NCBI RefSeq assembly: GCF_000024865.1
Contig: NC_013595.1
Location: forward strand, 4,154,001-4,218,000
Direction: 5' to 3'
Length of the DNA stretch: 64,000 nucleotides
From: Streptosporangium roseum DSM 43021
Lineage (GTDB): Bacteria > Actinomycetota > Actinomycetes > Streptosporangiales > Streptosporangiaceae
Position numbers and translations under genes: made by a program. Of the stretch, positions 43,619 through 53,808 are shown one piece after another. Under the pieces are notes generated by a model. That model was not told the DNA's origin. It saw nothing but the letters and a program-made list of their open reading frames with translations, and did no database searches. Every line of letters begins with the position of its first letter. The stretch's first letter is position 1.

Positions 43619-44269
43619 ATGTCGACGACCACCGATCTCATCCGGCTGGGTGCCTCCTACCGAAGGGACGGAGTCGACCCCGGGAAGCTGGAGAGCGACC
43701 CGCTGGCCCAGTTCCGGCACTGGCACGACGAGTGGCTGGGCACCGGCCCGGCCGCGGGCCAGGCCGCCGTGCTCGCCACGGCGGACATCCACGGCCGCCC
43801 GTCGGCGCGGTGGGTCGACGTGGCCTACGTCGACCACGGATTCGTGTTCTTCACCAACTACGGCAGCCGAAAGAGCGCCGACCTGGCCGTCAACCCGCAG
43901 GCCGCGCTCTGCTTCGGCTGGCTGGAGGTGGGCCGGCAGGTGCGCGCCGAAGGCGGTATCGCCCGGCTCACCGACGTCGAGTCCGACGCCTTCTTCGCCG
44001 GTCTGCCCCGCGGCGTCCAGCTGCTCTCCTGGGCGAGCGACCAGCGCCGGGTGGTCGGCGACCGGGACGTGCTGCAGGCGCAGCTCGCCCAGGCCGGCGA
44101 CCGTTTCTCCGGGCAGGAGGTGCCGCGGCCCGCCCACTGGGGCGGCTACCGCCTGACACCCGAGGAGGTCGAGTTCTGGCAGCGCCGTACCGACGAGATA
44201 CAGGACCGCTTCCGCTACCGCCGCGAGATCGTCGGCGACGGCTGGCGGAGCGCGCAGATAGCCCCCTGA
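43619..44269 (+). CDS. Pyridoxamine 5'-phosphate oxidase-like flavoprotein (PdxH/PhzG family)
   Basis: This 216-residue FMN-dependent oxidase-like protein has WHDEWLGTGP, the FMN-site pattern SARWVDVAYVDHGFVFFTNY then GSRKSADLAVNP, and the C-terminal RFRYRREIVGDGWRSAQIAP replacing the usual WxxxRLxP. Relatives include PhzG, which oxidises dihydro-aromatic amines in phenazine synthesis, and PdxH. In this cluster it may re-aromatise a dihydro or epoxide-derived aryl intermediate; PLP supply for the three PLP enzymes is the alternative. ATG 43619 has GGAG six bases upstream; ATG 43607 is also in frame. Confidence 0.85.
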   Translation: MSTTTDLIRLGASYRRDGVDPGKLESDPLAQFRHWHDEWLGTGPAAGQAAVLATADIHGRPSARWVDVAYVDHGFVFFTNYGSRKSADLAVNPQAALCFGWLEVGRQVRAEGGIARLTDVESDAFFAGLPRGVQLLSWASDQRRVVGDRDVLQAQLAQAGDRFSGQEVPRPAHWGGYRLTPEEVEFWQRRTDEIQDRFRYRREIVGDGWRSAQIAP

Positions 44270-44283
44270 GGAGGGAGAAGCCG

Positions 44284-45893
<1,610 letters not shown>

Positions 45894-45897
<4 letters not shown>

Positions 45898-47060
45898 CGG
45901 CGCTGACGCCGGGGCGCGCGCCCCAGCAGCCCGACTGGAGCGACCCCGGCCTGCTCGACGAGGTCAGGCGGACGCTGGGATCGCTGCGGCCGCTGGTCAC
46001 CGAGGAGGAGTGCGCGCGGCTGTCGGCGTCGATGGGGCGCGCCGGCGCCGGCGAGGCGCTGGTGCTCCAGGGAGGCGACTGCGCCGAGCGCTTCCGCGAG
46101 TCCAACCCGTGCGACGTCGGCAGGAAGCTCGACCAGCTCTACCATCTGGCCCGCGGGCTGGGCGCCGCCGCGGGCGTCCCGGTCGTGCCGGTCGGCCGGC
46201 TCGCCGGCCAGTACGGCAAGCCGCGGTCCGACGCCTGGGAACGGGTCCCCGACGGCACGGTCATGCCGGCCTACCGGGGGGACGCGGTCAACAGCCCGGA
46301 CGCCGACCCCGATGCCCGCTTCCCCGATCCGGCGCGGCTGCTGCGGGCCTACGAGTGCGCCGAACGGGTGCTCGCCACGGTGCGGGCCTCCTGGGACGGC
46401 CGGGAGACCATCGAACGGGCACACGTCTCCCACGAGGCGCTGCTGCTCGACTACGAGCACCCCCTCGTCAGGCAGGGGAGCGGCGCGCGGTTCGCCTCCT
46501 CGGCGCACTCCGTCTGGATCGGCGACCGCACCCGCTCCGTGGAGGGGGCGCACGTGGCGTTCGCCGCGTCGGTCGCCAACCCGATCGGAGTGAAGATCGG
46601 CCCCACCACCCGCCCGGCGGACGCCGTACGGCTGAGCCGCCTGCTCAACCCGGAGGCGATCCCCGGGCGGCTGTCCTTCATCGTGCGGATGGGCGGCGCG
46701 CGGGTCCGGCGGCTGCTGCCGGAGATCGTGGGCGAGGTCGCCAGGCGGGGAGCACCGGTGCTGTGGCTGTGCGATCCCATGCACGGCAACACCGTGCGGA
46801 TCGGCAAGGGGCTGAAGACCCGGCCCGTGGGGGCGATCCTGGAGGAGGTCGTGGCGTTCGTCCGGGTGCTGCGCTCCCTGCGGCGGCACCCGGCGGGACT
46901 GCACCTGGAGATGACGCCCGAGGACGTGACCGAATGCGTGTCGACCCCGCGTCCCTTCTCCGCGCTGCCTCCCCTGCCGCGGTACCGGAGCGCGTGCGAT
47001 CCCCGCCTCAACGCCGAACAGGCGGCCGAGGTGGTCGGACGCTTCGCGAGCGTGCTGTGA
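45894..47060 (+). CDS. Class II DAHP synthase
   Basis: This 388-residue enzyme condenses phosphoenolpyruvate and erythrose 4-phosphate, the first shikimate step. Typical class II motifs are VLQGGDCAERF, GRLAGQYGKPRS, KIGPTTRPADA and WLCDPMHGNTV. It is shorter than housekeeping class II enzymes (about 450-460), like the PhzC-type copies in secondary-metabolite clusters, which tend to lack feedback elements. It starts at GTG overlapping the ligase stop. Its presence says the pathway draws heavily on chorismate, in agreement with the PABA genes. Confidence 0.93.
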
Positions 47061-47114
47061 GAACGGCGGAGGGAGGGGAACGGGAGGGACGCGGAGACAG
47101 AGGGAAGGAGAGGC

Positions 47115-47747
47115 ATGGGCTTCGAGGGGATTCCGAGCAGGGCGTTCGCCTTCTACGAAGGGCTGAGCGCCGACAACTCGCGCGACTACTGGCATGAGCA
47201 CAAGGAGGTCTACGACAGCTCCGTCCGGGAGCCGATGCTCGCCCTGCTCGGGGAGCTCGAGGACGAGTTCGGCGAGGCCAAGCTGTTCCGCCCGCAGCGC
47301 GACACCAGGTTCGCGAAGGACAAGTCGCCCTACAAGACCTATCAGGGGGTGACGGTCGGCGCGGGCGGGACCGTGGGCTACTACCTCCAGCTTGAGGCCG
47401 GCGGCCTTTTCCTCGGCGCGGGCTTCCACGCTTTCGACTCCGCCGAGACCACCCGCTACCGCGCGGCGGTCGACGACGGGCACGCCGGCGGCGCGCTCGT
47501 CAAGATCACCGACCGGCTGGTCAAGGACGGGTTCGAGCTGGTGGGCGAGCGCGTCAAGACCCGGCCGCGCGGTTACCCGGCCGATCACCCGCGCATCGAG
47601 CTGCTCCGTCACAGATCGCTGGGAGCCGAACGCCGGGTGCCGAAGTCGAAGGTGCGGGGGCGCAAGGCGCTCACCGTGGTCCGTGACGACTGGCGCCTCC
47701 TGCGCCCTCTCGTCGACTGGCTGCTCGAACACGTCGCCAAGGGGTGA
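47115..47747 (+). CDS. DUF2461 family protein
   Basis: This 210-residue protein has the family's conserved stretch RPQRDTRFAKDKSPYKTYQG and, near the N-terminus, GIPSRAFAFYEGLSADNSRD. It is widespread in bacteria and of unknown function. It follows the DAHP synthase by 54 bases on the same strand and has a good ribosome site (GGAGAGG). It probably marks the right border of the cluster, being a common chromosomal gene. Confidence 0.88.
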   Translation: MGFEGIPSRAFAFYEGLSADNSRDYWHEHKEVYDSSVREPMLALLGELEDEFGEAKLFRPQRDTRFAKDKSPYKTYQGVTVGAGGTVGYYLQLEAGGLFLGAGFHAFDSAETTRYRAAVDDGHAGGALVKITDRLVKDGFELVGERVKTRPRGYPADHPRIELLRHRSLGAERRVPKSKVRGRKALTVVRDDWRLLRPLVDWLLEHVAKG

Positions 47748-47999
47748 GCTCCGCGGCGCGGGGCGTCCGGAGCGGGTCATCCGGGGCGTTGGCGTGCGTT
47801 CCGGTTTCAGCGCAGCCCGGATGTGATCTTGGTCTTCGGGTCGGATCGCCCGATCGCGCTATGCGGCACAGGAGGGCACCGTGGCCGAGATCGCCAAGGC
47901 CCTGGGGTTGGCCGTGGCGCCATCTGCCGGGCCGTGCAGCAGACCTCCTGACGCCAGACCGAGGTCGCGCCGTTAACGGACTGCAAGCGGTTGACCAGC
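47748..47999. other. Gene-free stretch, probable decayed DNA
   Basis: No gene is supported. A short frame near 47881 (VAEIAKALGLAVAPSA) is reminiscent of a helix-turn-helix fragment from a transposase but is too short to assign. Confidence 0.35.
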
Positions 48000-48931
48000 T
48001 AAGCGCCTATCCAGGAGTTCTGCACGTAACCGGGTGCGAGATCGCCGGAGTGAACAGACGTTGACAAGGGCCTCGCCGGAGGTTGGATCGAAGTTGCCTC
48101 CATCGTCCATCCGCCCGGCGAGGTCGTGGCCAGCATGCGCCCTTCTGTCGTGTTCGCCAATGCTCAGGCCGTCTCGATCGAGCACCTGCAGGCGCAGTTA
48201 CGGGGCCGTTGGCGGCAGGCGACGCGAGCGGTGATGCTGCCGCTGTCACTGCATGGATTGCCGGCGGTGCGGATCGCCGATCTGCTCGGCCACGACCCGG
48301 GCACGGCCCGCCGCTGGATCGACCGGTTCAACCGCCACGGGATGGCGGGCCTGGCCGACCGGTTCGACCGCCACGGGATGGCGGGCCTGGCCGACCGGTT
48401 CGACCGCCACGGGATGGCGGGCCTGGCCGACCGGCCTCGTCCGGGCCGCCCGCATCTGGGTGGCCAACGGCTGACCGACCGCATCGCGGCTCTACCGGCC
48501 CGGCCGCGGGACCATGGACGATCTCGCGGCTGTGGCGGTTGCCGAACCGCCCCGCCCCCGCCTCAGCAGGCGCACCCTGTATCGGCGGGTGCGGCTGGTG
48601 GCCCTTTGGCGGCGGCCCCGCACATCATCGTGATCTGTGACAACGACGGCATCCACCATGCCAGGACCGTCACCGCCCACCTGGTCGAGCATCCCCGGCT
48701 GGAGTTGCTGTACGGGGCGCGTTACAGTCCGCACGACGCTCCCGTGGAGCGCGTCCGGGCCGGGCTGAAGGCGTTCATCGCCAACACCGCCGTCACCTGG
48801 CCCGGCCGTCTGAGACAGATCCACGCCTTCTTGCGCGCCCGCTCACCGGATCAGTTGCCGACCGCCGCGGCTCCATGGACCAGCCCCTGGCTCCCAGCCG
48901 GTTACAAACGAAACTTCTGGAATGCCGCTTA
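48000..48931 (+). mobile_element. Degenerate IS630-family element, copy 1
   Basis: The left end TAAGCGCCTAT at 48000 and the right end GCCGCTTA at about 48931 form short imperfect inverted repeats that begin and end with TA, the usual IS630 target. Inside is a broken transposase gene. About 265 bases of its left part recur in inverted orientation at 50139-50403. Confidence 0.7.
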
Positions 48932-48932
48932 G
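48126..48932 (+). pseudogene. IS630-family transposase, frameshifted and internally deleted
   Basis: The N-terminal HTH is intact (LPAVRIADLLGHDPGTARRW). The C-terminal part keeps DNDGIHHARTVTAHLVEHPR and SPHDAPVERVRAGLKAFIAN, which hold the second Asp and the Glu of the DDE triad. The piece between, including the first Asp, is missing. Around 48490-48610 the reading frame has shifted: LSRRTLYRRVRLVALWRR is in another frame. Three tandem 36-bp repeats lie in the HTH-linker. It cannot be active. Confidence 0.8.
48325..48432 (+). repeat. Three in-frame 36-bp tandem repeats in the transposase
   Basis: Each unit encodes RFDRHGMAGLAD (first copy RFNRHGMAGLAD). IS630 transposases normally have one copy of this segment before the RPRPGRP turn, so two units are extra. 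Confidence 0.9.
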
Positions 48933-49118
48933 TGCCGCATCATCTTGGGTTTGCCCTGTTTCGTGGGGACATGTCGATCAAGGTCCCACCTCGGTGGGCG
49001 TGATCGCTTCAGGCTCTGCTCGTGGCTGAGCGGGTTCGCGTACGCGAGATCGATGACGATGAGGGAAACCGGCTGCTGCGCATCGTGCGGCGTGGCACCG
49101 GCTCGTGATCATGTCTGT

Positions 49119-49638
49119 GTGACGAGAACAAGATCGAGAGCGGCTGCCACTCTCATCGTAGAAGCCGCGCGGGTGCGGCAAAACTCCGAAGACCTGCCGG
49201 CCGCGCTGGCTCCGATGTTCGCCCGGATCGAACCAGGGCTGCAAGCCGGCAAATACGTCCGCGCCGTGATATCCCACCTGCCCAAACACAACGGCTGGAC
49301 GATCGCCGAGTGGGCGGGCGACCACAGCCCCCACGCAGCGCCTGCTGAACCGCGTCATTTGGGACACCGCCGACGCGATGAGCATCGTGCACCTGGCCTA
49401 CATCCGCGCCGGTGCCGGGCACGCCCTGATCGCCTCCCGGCAGCGGATCCCCGCCAAGCAGATCAGCGACCCCATCGCCGCGATCACTACCGGCCTGCCT
49501 CTGAATCTGGCCATCGGCCTGCTCAAAGACGTCTACGCCGACGGGGTGCGACTGGACTTCGTGGCCGATGACGTGTTCTCCGGCGCCCCCCGCGTGACTG
49601 GTGAGGCCTTCACGAAATGGAGTTTCGCTCGTTCGTGA
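49119..49638 (+). pseudogene. IS701-like transposase remnant
   Basis: One frame gives ARIEPGLQAGKYVRAVISHL then PKHNGWTIAEWAGDHSP, and after a one-base shift near 49332 the next frame gives TQRLLNRVIWDTADAMSIVH, AYIRAGAGHALIASRQRIPA and KDVYADGVRLDFVADDVF. These are consecutive parts of an IS701-type transposase with large deletions between them (the first catalytic Asp region is missing). It is non-functional. Confidence 0.65.
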
Positions 49639-49641
49639 GCG

Positions 49642-49977
49642 CTACCACGCGGGGTGATCGCACAAGTTCCAGCTGTAATAGGTGTCGTAGGTGTCACCGT
49701 CCGACCCACCGTCATTGTCGGACTCCCAGTACCAGGCGTACTTCTGATAATAGTCGGACCATGAGGAGTAGCTGATGTAGTGGTTACCGGTGTTGTGGGA
49801 GTGACCGCGGGCCGCCTCCTTGGGGTCTCCGCCGGGGCTGTCGTTGATGTAGATCCAGCTCCAGTCGCACCGGGTATCCGCGTGTGCCGCTGTGGTCCCG
49901 CCCGTGACGACCATGGCCCCTGCCAGGGAAACGGCCGCGGTGCCGAGGGCACCCCACCGCTTGAGATTCATTTTCAT
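49642..49977 (-). CDS. Small secreted aromatic-rich protein
   Basis: This is a 111-residue product starting MKMNLKRWGALG with AGGA before the ATG. A clear signal peptide ends near TTAAHADT. The mature part of about 77 residues is unusually rich in Tyr, Trp, Ser and Asp (HYISYSSWSDYYQKYAWYWE; DGGSDGDTYDTYYSWNLC) and has two cysteines, near each end. I recognise no family. It lies between an IS701-type remnant and the inverted IS630 piece, downstream of the latter on the same strand, so it may be carried DNA. A longer in-frame extension to 50277 would start in the IS and is probably not used. Confidence 0.65.
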   Translation of the reverse strand: MKMNLKRWGALGTAAVSLAGAMVVTGGTTAAHADTRCDWSWIYINDSPGGDPKEAARGHSHNTGNHYISYSSWSDYYQKYAWYWESDNDGGSDGDTYDTYYSWNLCDHPAW

Positions 49978-50138
49978 TTCCTGCCCTGCACTGAGAATCC
50001 TTTGGAAACCTACGGCGTCGAACCCGCTCGGCGGATCCGGCGTGCTCAGTGTGCTGCGGCCGATCATGGAAGTCGTTAGCACAGAGTGCAGTGTTCCTTG
50101 ACAATGAGCGCACAGACAGCGGCTCGCAATCGTCCGGG

Positions 50139-50403
50139 CCGGCAATCCATGCAGCGACAGCGGCAGCATCACCGCTCGCGTCGCCTGCCGCCAACGGCCC
50201 CGTAACTGCGCCTGCAGGTGCTCGATCGAGACGGCCTGAGCATTGGCGAACACGACAGAAGGGCGCATGCTGGCCACGACCTCGCCGGGCGGATGGACGA
50301 TGGAGGCAACTTCGATCCAACCTCCGGCGAGGCCCTTGTCAACGTCTGTTCACTCCGGCGATCTCGCACCCGGTTACGTGCAGAACTCCTGGATAGGCGC
50401 TTA
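50139..50403 (-). mobile_element. Partial IS630-family element, copy 2 (inverted)
   Basis: 265 bases identical (one mismatch seen) to 48000-48265 in reverse orientation, from the IS end at 50403 to the codons MLPLSLHGLPA of the transposase. The rest of the element is absent; sequence departs abruptly at 50139. Confidence 0.85.
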
Positions 50404-50411
50404 GTTCGCTC

Positions 50412-50437
50412 GGGGTCACGTCCACGGACGTGACCCC
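50412..50437. terminator. 12-bp stem hairpin beside the IS end
   Basis: GGGGTCACGTCC (50412-50423) pairs with GGACGTGACCCC (50426-50437) with a two-base AC centre. It lies nine bases outside the IS end. It may be a terminator of a lost gene or a protein-binding palindrome. Confidence 0.5.
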
Positions 50438-50694
50438 GCTCTGGCCTGCAATAAGAGGTCAACAACCCCGGACAACGACGGAGCGCCGCAAGATCTGAAC
50501 CCTCAGGACAAGTCCCTGAATCGGGATGTGCCCGCGGCGCTCTGTATCCCAAACCAACGTAACCGCAGGTCAGACAGGTTCGTTGGATTTCCGTGATTGC
50601 TGGAAGCGATCCTCTCGGCGAGGCGCCTGCGCCACGCGGTGGTTCCGGCGTACTGCCAGTGTCGTGGTCCACTACTCTGTGGTACTTTATAGTA
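50438..50694. other. Intergenic stretch upstream of the PadR gene
   Basis: No gene is supported here. Frames open through it are extensions of the PadR gene without starts or homology. Confidence 0.4.
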
Positions 50695-50715
50695 GTACTC
50701 GGTACTACCGAGTAC
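50695..50715. promoter_or_regulatory. PadR operator
   Basis: GTACTCGGTA (50695-50704) and TACCGAGTAC (50706-50715) form a perfect 10-bp inverted repeat around one C. It ends 23 bases before the PadR start, so it is the likely autoregulatory site. A related half-site GTGGTACT precedes it. Confidence 0.8.
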
Positions 50716-50738
50716 CAGGAGACCGAAAAGGACCCACG

Positions 50739-51065
50739 ATGGACGACCTGACGGAGATGCTGAAGGGCACGCTTGAGGGCTGCGTGCTTGAAATCATCGA
50801 CAGCGAGGAGACCTACGGGTACGCCATCACGCGTCGGCTGAACGAACTCGGCTTCGCCGACGTCGTCGAGGGGACGGTTTACACCATTCTGCTGCGACTG
50901 GAGAAGAACGGGCTCGTCCAGGTGACGAAACGACCGTCCGGGATGGGCCCGCCGCGCAAGTTCTATGCGCTCAACGACGCGGGGCGCGAAGAACTCGCGA
51001 CGTTCTGGGCGAAATGGGAGTACATCACATCACGGATCGACAAGCTCAAGGAGGGCGGGAGATGA
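50739..51065 (+). CDS. PadR-family transcriptional regulator
   Basis: This 108-residue winged-helix protein reads LEGCVLEIIDSEETYGYAIT, RRLNELGFADVVEGTVYTIL, LRLEKNGLVQ and a C-terminal dimerisation helix. ATG at 50739 follows AGGAG-like GACCGAAAAGGAC. PadR repressors of this short type often control membrane or efflux functions and are commonly followed by DUF1048 genes, as here. Autoregulated through the palindrome at 50695. Confidence 0.92.
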   Translation: MDDLTEMLKGTLEGCVLEIIDSEETYGYAITRRLNELGFADVVEGTVYTILLRLEKNGLVQVTKRPSGMGPPRKFYALNDAGREELATFWAKWEYITSRIDKLKEGGR

Positions 51066-51418
51066 ACTTCTGGGAGGCCATGACAGGCAGCGATCTCACC
51101 AGGGAATGGAAGGCGTTCGAAGCTCGGGCCGAGGCATTGCCGGCCGACTACCGGGCGGCGTGGGAAGAGATCAAGGGTCATCTTTCTCCCTACGCGGACT
51201 TCACAGGTCGAAACCTGATGCCGATTCTCGACGGTGCTCTGGGGCTGCTCGAAGAGACAGCGGCCGACGGGCAGAGCATTCACGACGTGCTGGGTGACGA
51301 CGTCAAGGGCTTCTGCGCGGCGCTGGCCGGCGGAGAAGGGGCTCGGGACTTTCGCGACCGGTGGCGCGAGCAGTTGAACAGGAACGTCGCAAGGAAACTG
51401 GGCCGGCTAGGAGGCTGA
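51062..51418 (+). CDS. DUF1048 family protein (first copy)
   Basis: This 118-residue helical protein reads MNFWEAMTGSDLTREWKAFE, ALPADYRAAWEEIKGHLSPY and VLGDDVKGFCAALAGGEGAR. Its ATG overlaps the PadR stop. DUF1048 proteins are of unknown function and typically travel with PadR regulators. Tandem with a second copy. Confidence 0.88.
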   Translation: MNFWEAMTGSDLTREWKAFEARAEALPADYRAAWEEIKGHLSPYADFTGRNLMPILDGALGLLEETAADGQSIHDVLGDDVKGFCAALAGGEGARDFRDRWREQLNRNVARKLGRLGG

Positions 51419-51419
51419 C

Positions 51420-51746
51420 GTGGGCATCCAAGACATCATCGAGGGCAAGAAGCAGTGGCGGGCGCACATGGCGCGGGTCAAGGCGCTCCCGCCGGACTAC
51501 CAGATCGTCTACAAGGAGATTCAGAGGTACATCTTCAAGGTTGGACCGATCGACTTGCTTGACGGGCCCCTGCTCTCAGGGATCATCGATTTCTTCGAGG
51601 AGGGCGTCGGGGCCGGCAAGGGAGTCCTGGAACTCATCGGCAACGACGTCGCTGCCTTCTGCGACGACCTGGTCAAGGACTCGCGCACCTACGCGGACAT
51701 CTATCAGGAGTCCATCAGCGGGGGACCCGGCACGGCCGAGAAGTAA
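51420..51746 (+). CDS. DUF1048 family protein (second copy)
   Basis: This 108-residue paralogue starts at GTG one base after the first copy's stop. It shares the pattern LPPDYQIVYKEIQRYIF and IGNDVAAFCDDLVKDSRTY. The two copies are diverged, so the duplication is old. Confidence 0.88.
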   Translation: MGIQDIIEGKKQWRAHMARVKALPPDYQIVYKEIQRYIFKVGPIDLLDGPLLSGIIDFFEEGVGAGKGVLELIGNDVAAFCDDLVKDSRTYADIYQESISGGPGTAEK

Positions 51747-52079
51747 CACCTGTCGACCCGAGGCACCGGCGGGCGCCTCGACCACCGGGACGTCGTTGTC
51801 GCGCCAGTGGGCGTATGCCCGGACGGCCCTTGGCGAGCTGAGCAGCTTGTGAGCACTCCTCCGGACTGCCGCGCCGGGCCCGGGGCGTGGACCCGATCGG
51901 GGTGTCGGCAACGGAGCTGTCAGCAGGCACACGCGATTGCGTTAACCCAGGTCAGCGCGCCGGACTGGCCAAACAGAATCAGCATTCTGCAGGTGAACCC
52001 CAGCGGTGCTGCGAGAGCTGTCACCAGGGTCAACACGATCACGTGTACCTGGTGACACGACTCTTGACGACACCCCGTA
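51747..52079. other. Gene-free stretch of about 330 bases
   Basis: I see no supported gene. It separates the rightward DUF1048 operon from the leftward ROK gene. No clear terminator hairpin was found by eye. Confidence 0.4.
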
Positions 52080-53462
52080 TCAGGTGGCGGTGGGCTGCGG
52101 GGCCGCGAGCCTGACCGGCGGCGAGCCGATCGCGGTGGGGTCGTCGATGAGCTGGTTGATCACAACGTTGGCGGCGCCCAGGGACGCGGCGCCGAAACCG
52201 AGGTCGGAGGCGACGAAGCGGCAGCGGGCGGCGGGTCCGGCGACGACCAGGTCCTCCAGCTCCGCCTGGGCGAACGGGAGAAGCCACCGGGCCAGCGTGG
52301 CGAAGTAGCCGCCGACCACGATGACCCGGGGGTTGAAGAGGTTGACCAGGATCGAGCCGCCGAGCCCGAGCCACCGGCCGACCTCCGCCACCGCCGCGAG
52401 CATCAGCGGATCGCCCCCGGCCAGCCCGCGGGCGATCTCCGCCACCCGCTCCTCGGGGTCGGGCACCGGGGTGGTGCCCATCCCGTAGGCCTGGTCCGGC
52501 GTCGCCATGCGCACCAGCGCCGCGAGCCCGACCTTGGTCTCCCAGCAGCCGCTGCGCCCGCATCCGCACCGGCTGCCGCCCGGGTCGACGGGCATGTGCC
52601 CGACCTCGCCGGAGAAGCCGTCCGCCCCGCGGAGCAGGCGGCCGCCGACGATGATGCCGCCGCCCACGCCGACCTCGCCGGTCAGGTAGACCATGTCGGC
52701 CGTCCCCGCGGCGACGCCCGAGGTGTATTCGGCCAGCGCGGCGAGGTTGGCGTCGTTGTCCACCGTCACCGGGGCCCGCACGTCGCCGAGCGCGACGGAC
52801 AGCCGGGAGGCGAGCGACACGTCACGCCAGCCGAGGTTCGGCGCGAGCGCGACCACACCGTGGCCGACGTCCACCAGGCCGGGGACGGCCACTCCGATGC
52901 CGGCCACTCTGATGCCGCCGCCGGCTGCCGCGATGCCGGACGCGCCGGCTGCCGCGAGGTCACCCGGCCCGAGCCCGGAGGGTCCGGCCCCGGCCCGGGT
53001 GAGCTCGTCGATGGCCTGCCGGGCCACCCGGCCGAGCTCGCGCAGCGAGTGGTTGGTGCCGCTGCCCATCGCGTCGAAGCCGACGCGGCGCTCCACCAGG
53101 ACACGCCCGCCCAGGTCGGTGCCGTGGACCGCGACGTAGTCCACGTTGATCTCCAGGCCCAGGACCCCGACGTGGGCGCCGTCGAGCGCCACCGCCCGCC
53201 GGGGACGCCCGACCGTCCCCGCGTGCTCGATGCCCACCTCGCGGACGAGCCGCCGTTCGAGCAGCTCGGCCATCAGGTTGGATACGGTGGCACGGTGCAG
53301 GCCGGTCGCCTCGGCGATGTCGGCGCGCGAGCTGGAGCCGTGGTCACGCAGGTGACGCAGGACCAGCGAGAGGTTGGTCCGGCGCAGCGACGCATGGCCC
53401 GCCGGCTGGGCGGCGCCCCCCGCGAGGCGGGTGAAGTGCTGCCCCTGCGTCATCGCGGTCAC
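52080..53462 (-). CDS. ROK-family transcriptional repressor
   Basis: This 460-residue protein has an N-terminal MarR-like wHTH (SRADIAEATGLHRATVSNLM) and the ROK sugar-kinase-like fold: VDNDANLAALAEY, YLTGEVGVGGGIIVGGRLLR, the zinc motif CGCGRSGCWE and GEVGHMPVDPG. ROK repressors sense sugars and control sugar use. It is divergent from the secreted glycosidase at 53809, so it may control that gene. ATG at 53453 (MTQGQHFTRL) is a second possible start. Confidence 0.92.
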   Translation of the reverse strand: MTAMTQGQHFTRLAGGAAQPAGHASLRRTNLSLVLRHLRDHGSSSRADIAEATGLHRATVSNLMAELLERRLVREVGIEHAGTVGRPRRAVALDGAHVGVLGLEINVDYVAVHGTDLGGRVLVERRVGFDAMGSGTNHSLRELGRVARQAIDELTRAGAGPSGLGPGDLAAAGASGIAAAGGGIRVAGIGVAVPGLVDVGHGVVALAPNLGWRDVSLASRLSVALGDVRAPVTVDNDANLAALAEYTSGVAAGTADMVYLTGEVGVGGGIIVGGRLLRGADGFSGEVGHMPVDPGGSRCGCGRSGCWETKVGLAALVRMATPDQAYGMGTTPVPDPEERVAEIARGLAGGDPLMLAAVAEVGRWLGLGGSILVNLFNPRVIVVGGYFATLARWLLPFAQAELEDLVVAGPAARCRFVASDLGFGAASLGAANVVINQLIDDPTAIGSPPVRLAAPQPTAT

Positions 53463-53808
53463 CGGCCTTTATTTATCTTGAAGCGCAATTAATTGATTTC
53501 TAACACCGGGTGGTCCGGCCGTACAGCATGGGCCGATAACGACTTCGCGGCCCTCGAACGAGGTCGCGGGAGGGTGACACGCCCGGCATGTTGCCGAAAC
53601 GTTACCGAGGGTGGAACGTTTCGAGGCTTGCGTCATAAGAGAGGGCGTCCTTTAATGCGGCAAGCTGCGCAAATTTCAGCGCAAAACATGCAAAACAATG
53701 GATGAGCGATGAAATTTCATCGAAAGGAGGGGGCGGTGCGCAGCCGGTACGGCAGCGGGAGACTCCCGCCTGCCGGAAGGGCACATCGACGCGAGGAGTG
53801 ATTCACCC
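53463..53808. promoter_or_regulatory. Divergent promoter region, ROK repressor and GH99-like gene
   Basis: No gene lies in these 346 bases. CGAAACGTT (53596-53604) and AACGTTTCG (53616-53624) form a perfect 9-bp inverted repeat, a good operator candidate. Near the ROK start TTATTTATCTTGAAGCGCAA is AT-rich. GAAAGGAGG at about 53719-53727 is a strong Shine-Dalgarno-like run but far from the GH99 start. Confidence 0.55.

Noticed and set aside
43535..43620. Fourth iron box between the methyltransferase and PNPOx-like genes
   Set aside because: ATTAGATAATTATAGGCATT has only scattered matches to the consensus.
48325..48432. CRISPR array
   Set aside because: The 36-bp units are directly adjacent with no spacers and code for protein; no cas genes are present anywhere.
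49642..50277. 211-residue fusion of transposase N-terminus with the small secreted protein
   Set aside because: The frame is open by chance through the IS piece; the internal ATG at 49977 has a good ribosome site followed by a proper signal peptide.
47748..50403. Functional composite transposon
   Set aside because: Both IS copies are broken: one lacks the catalytic middle, the other is only the first 265 bases.
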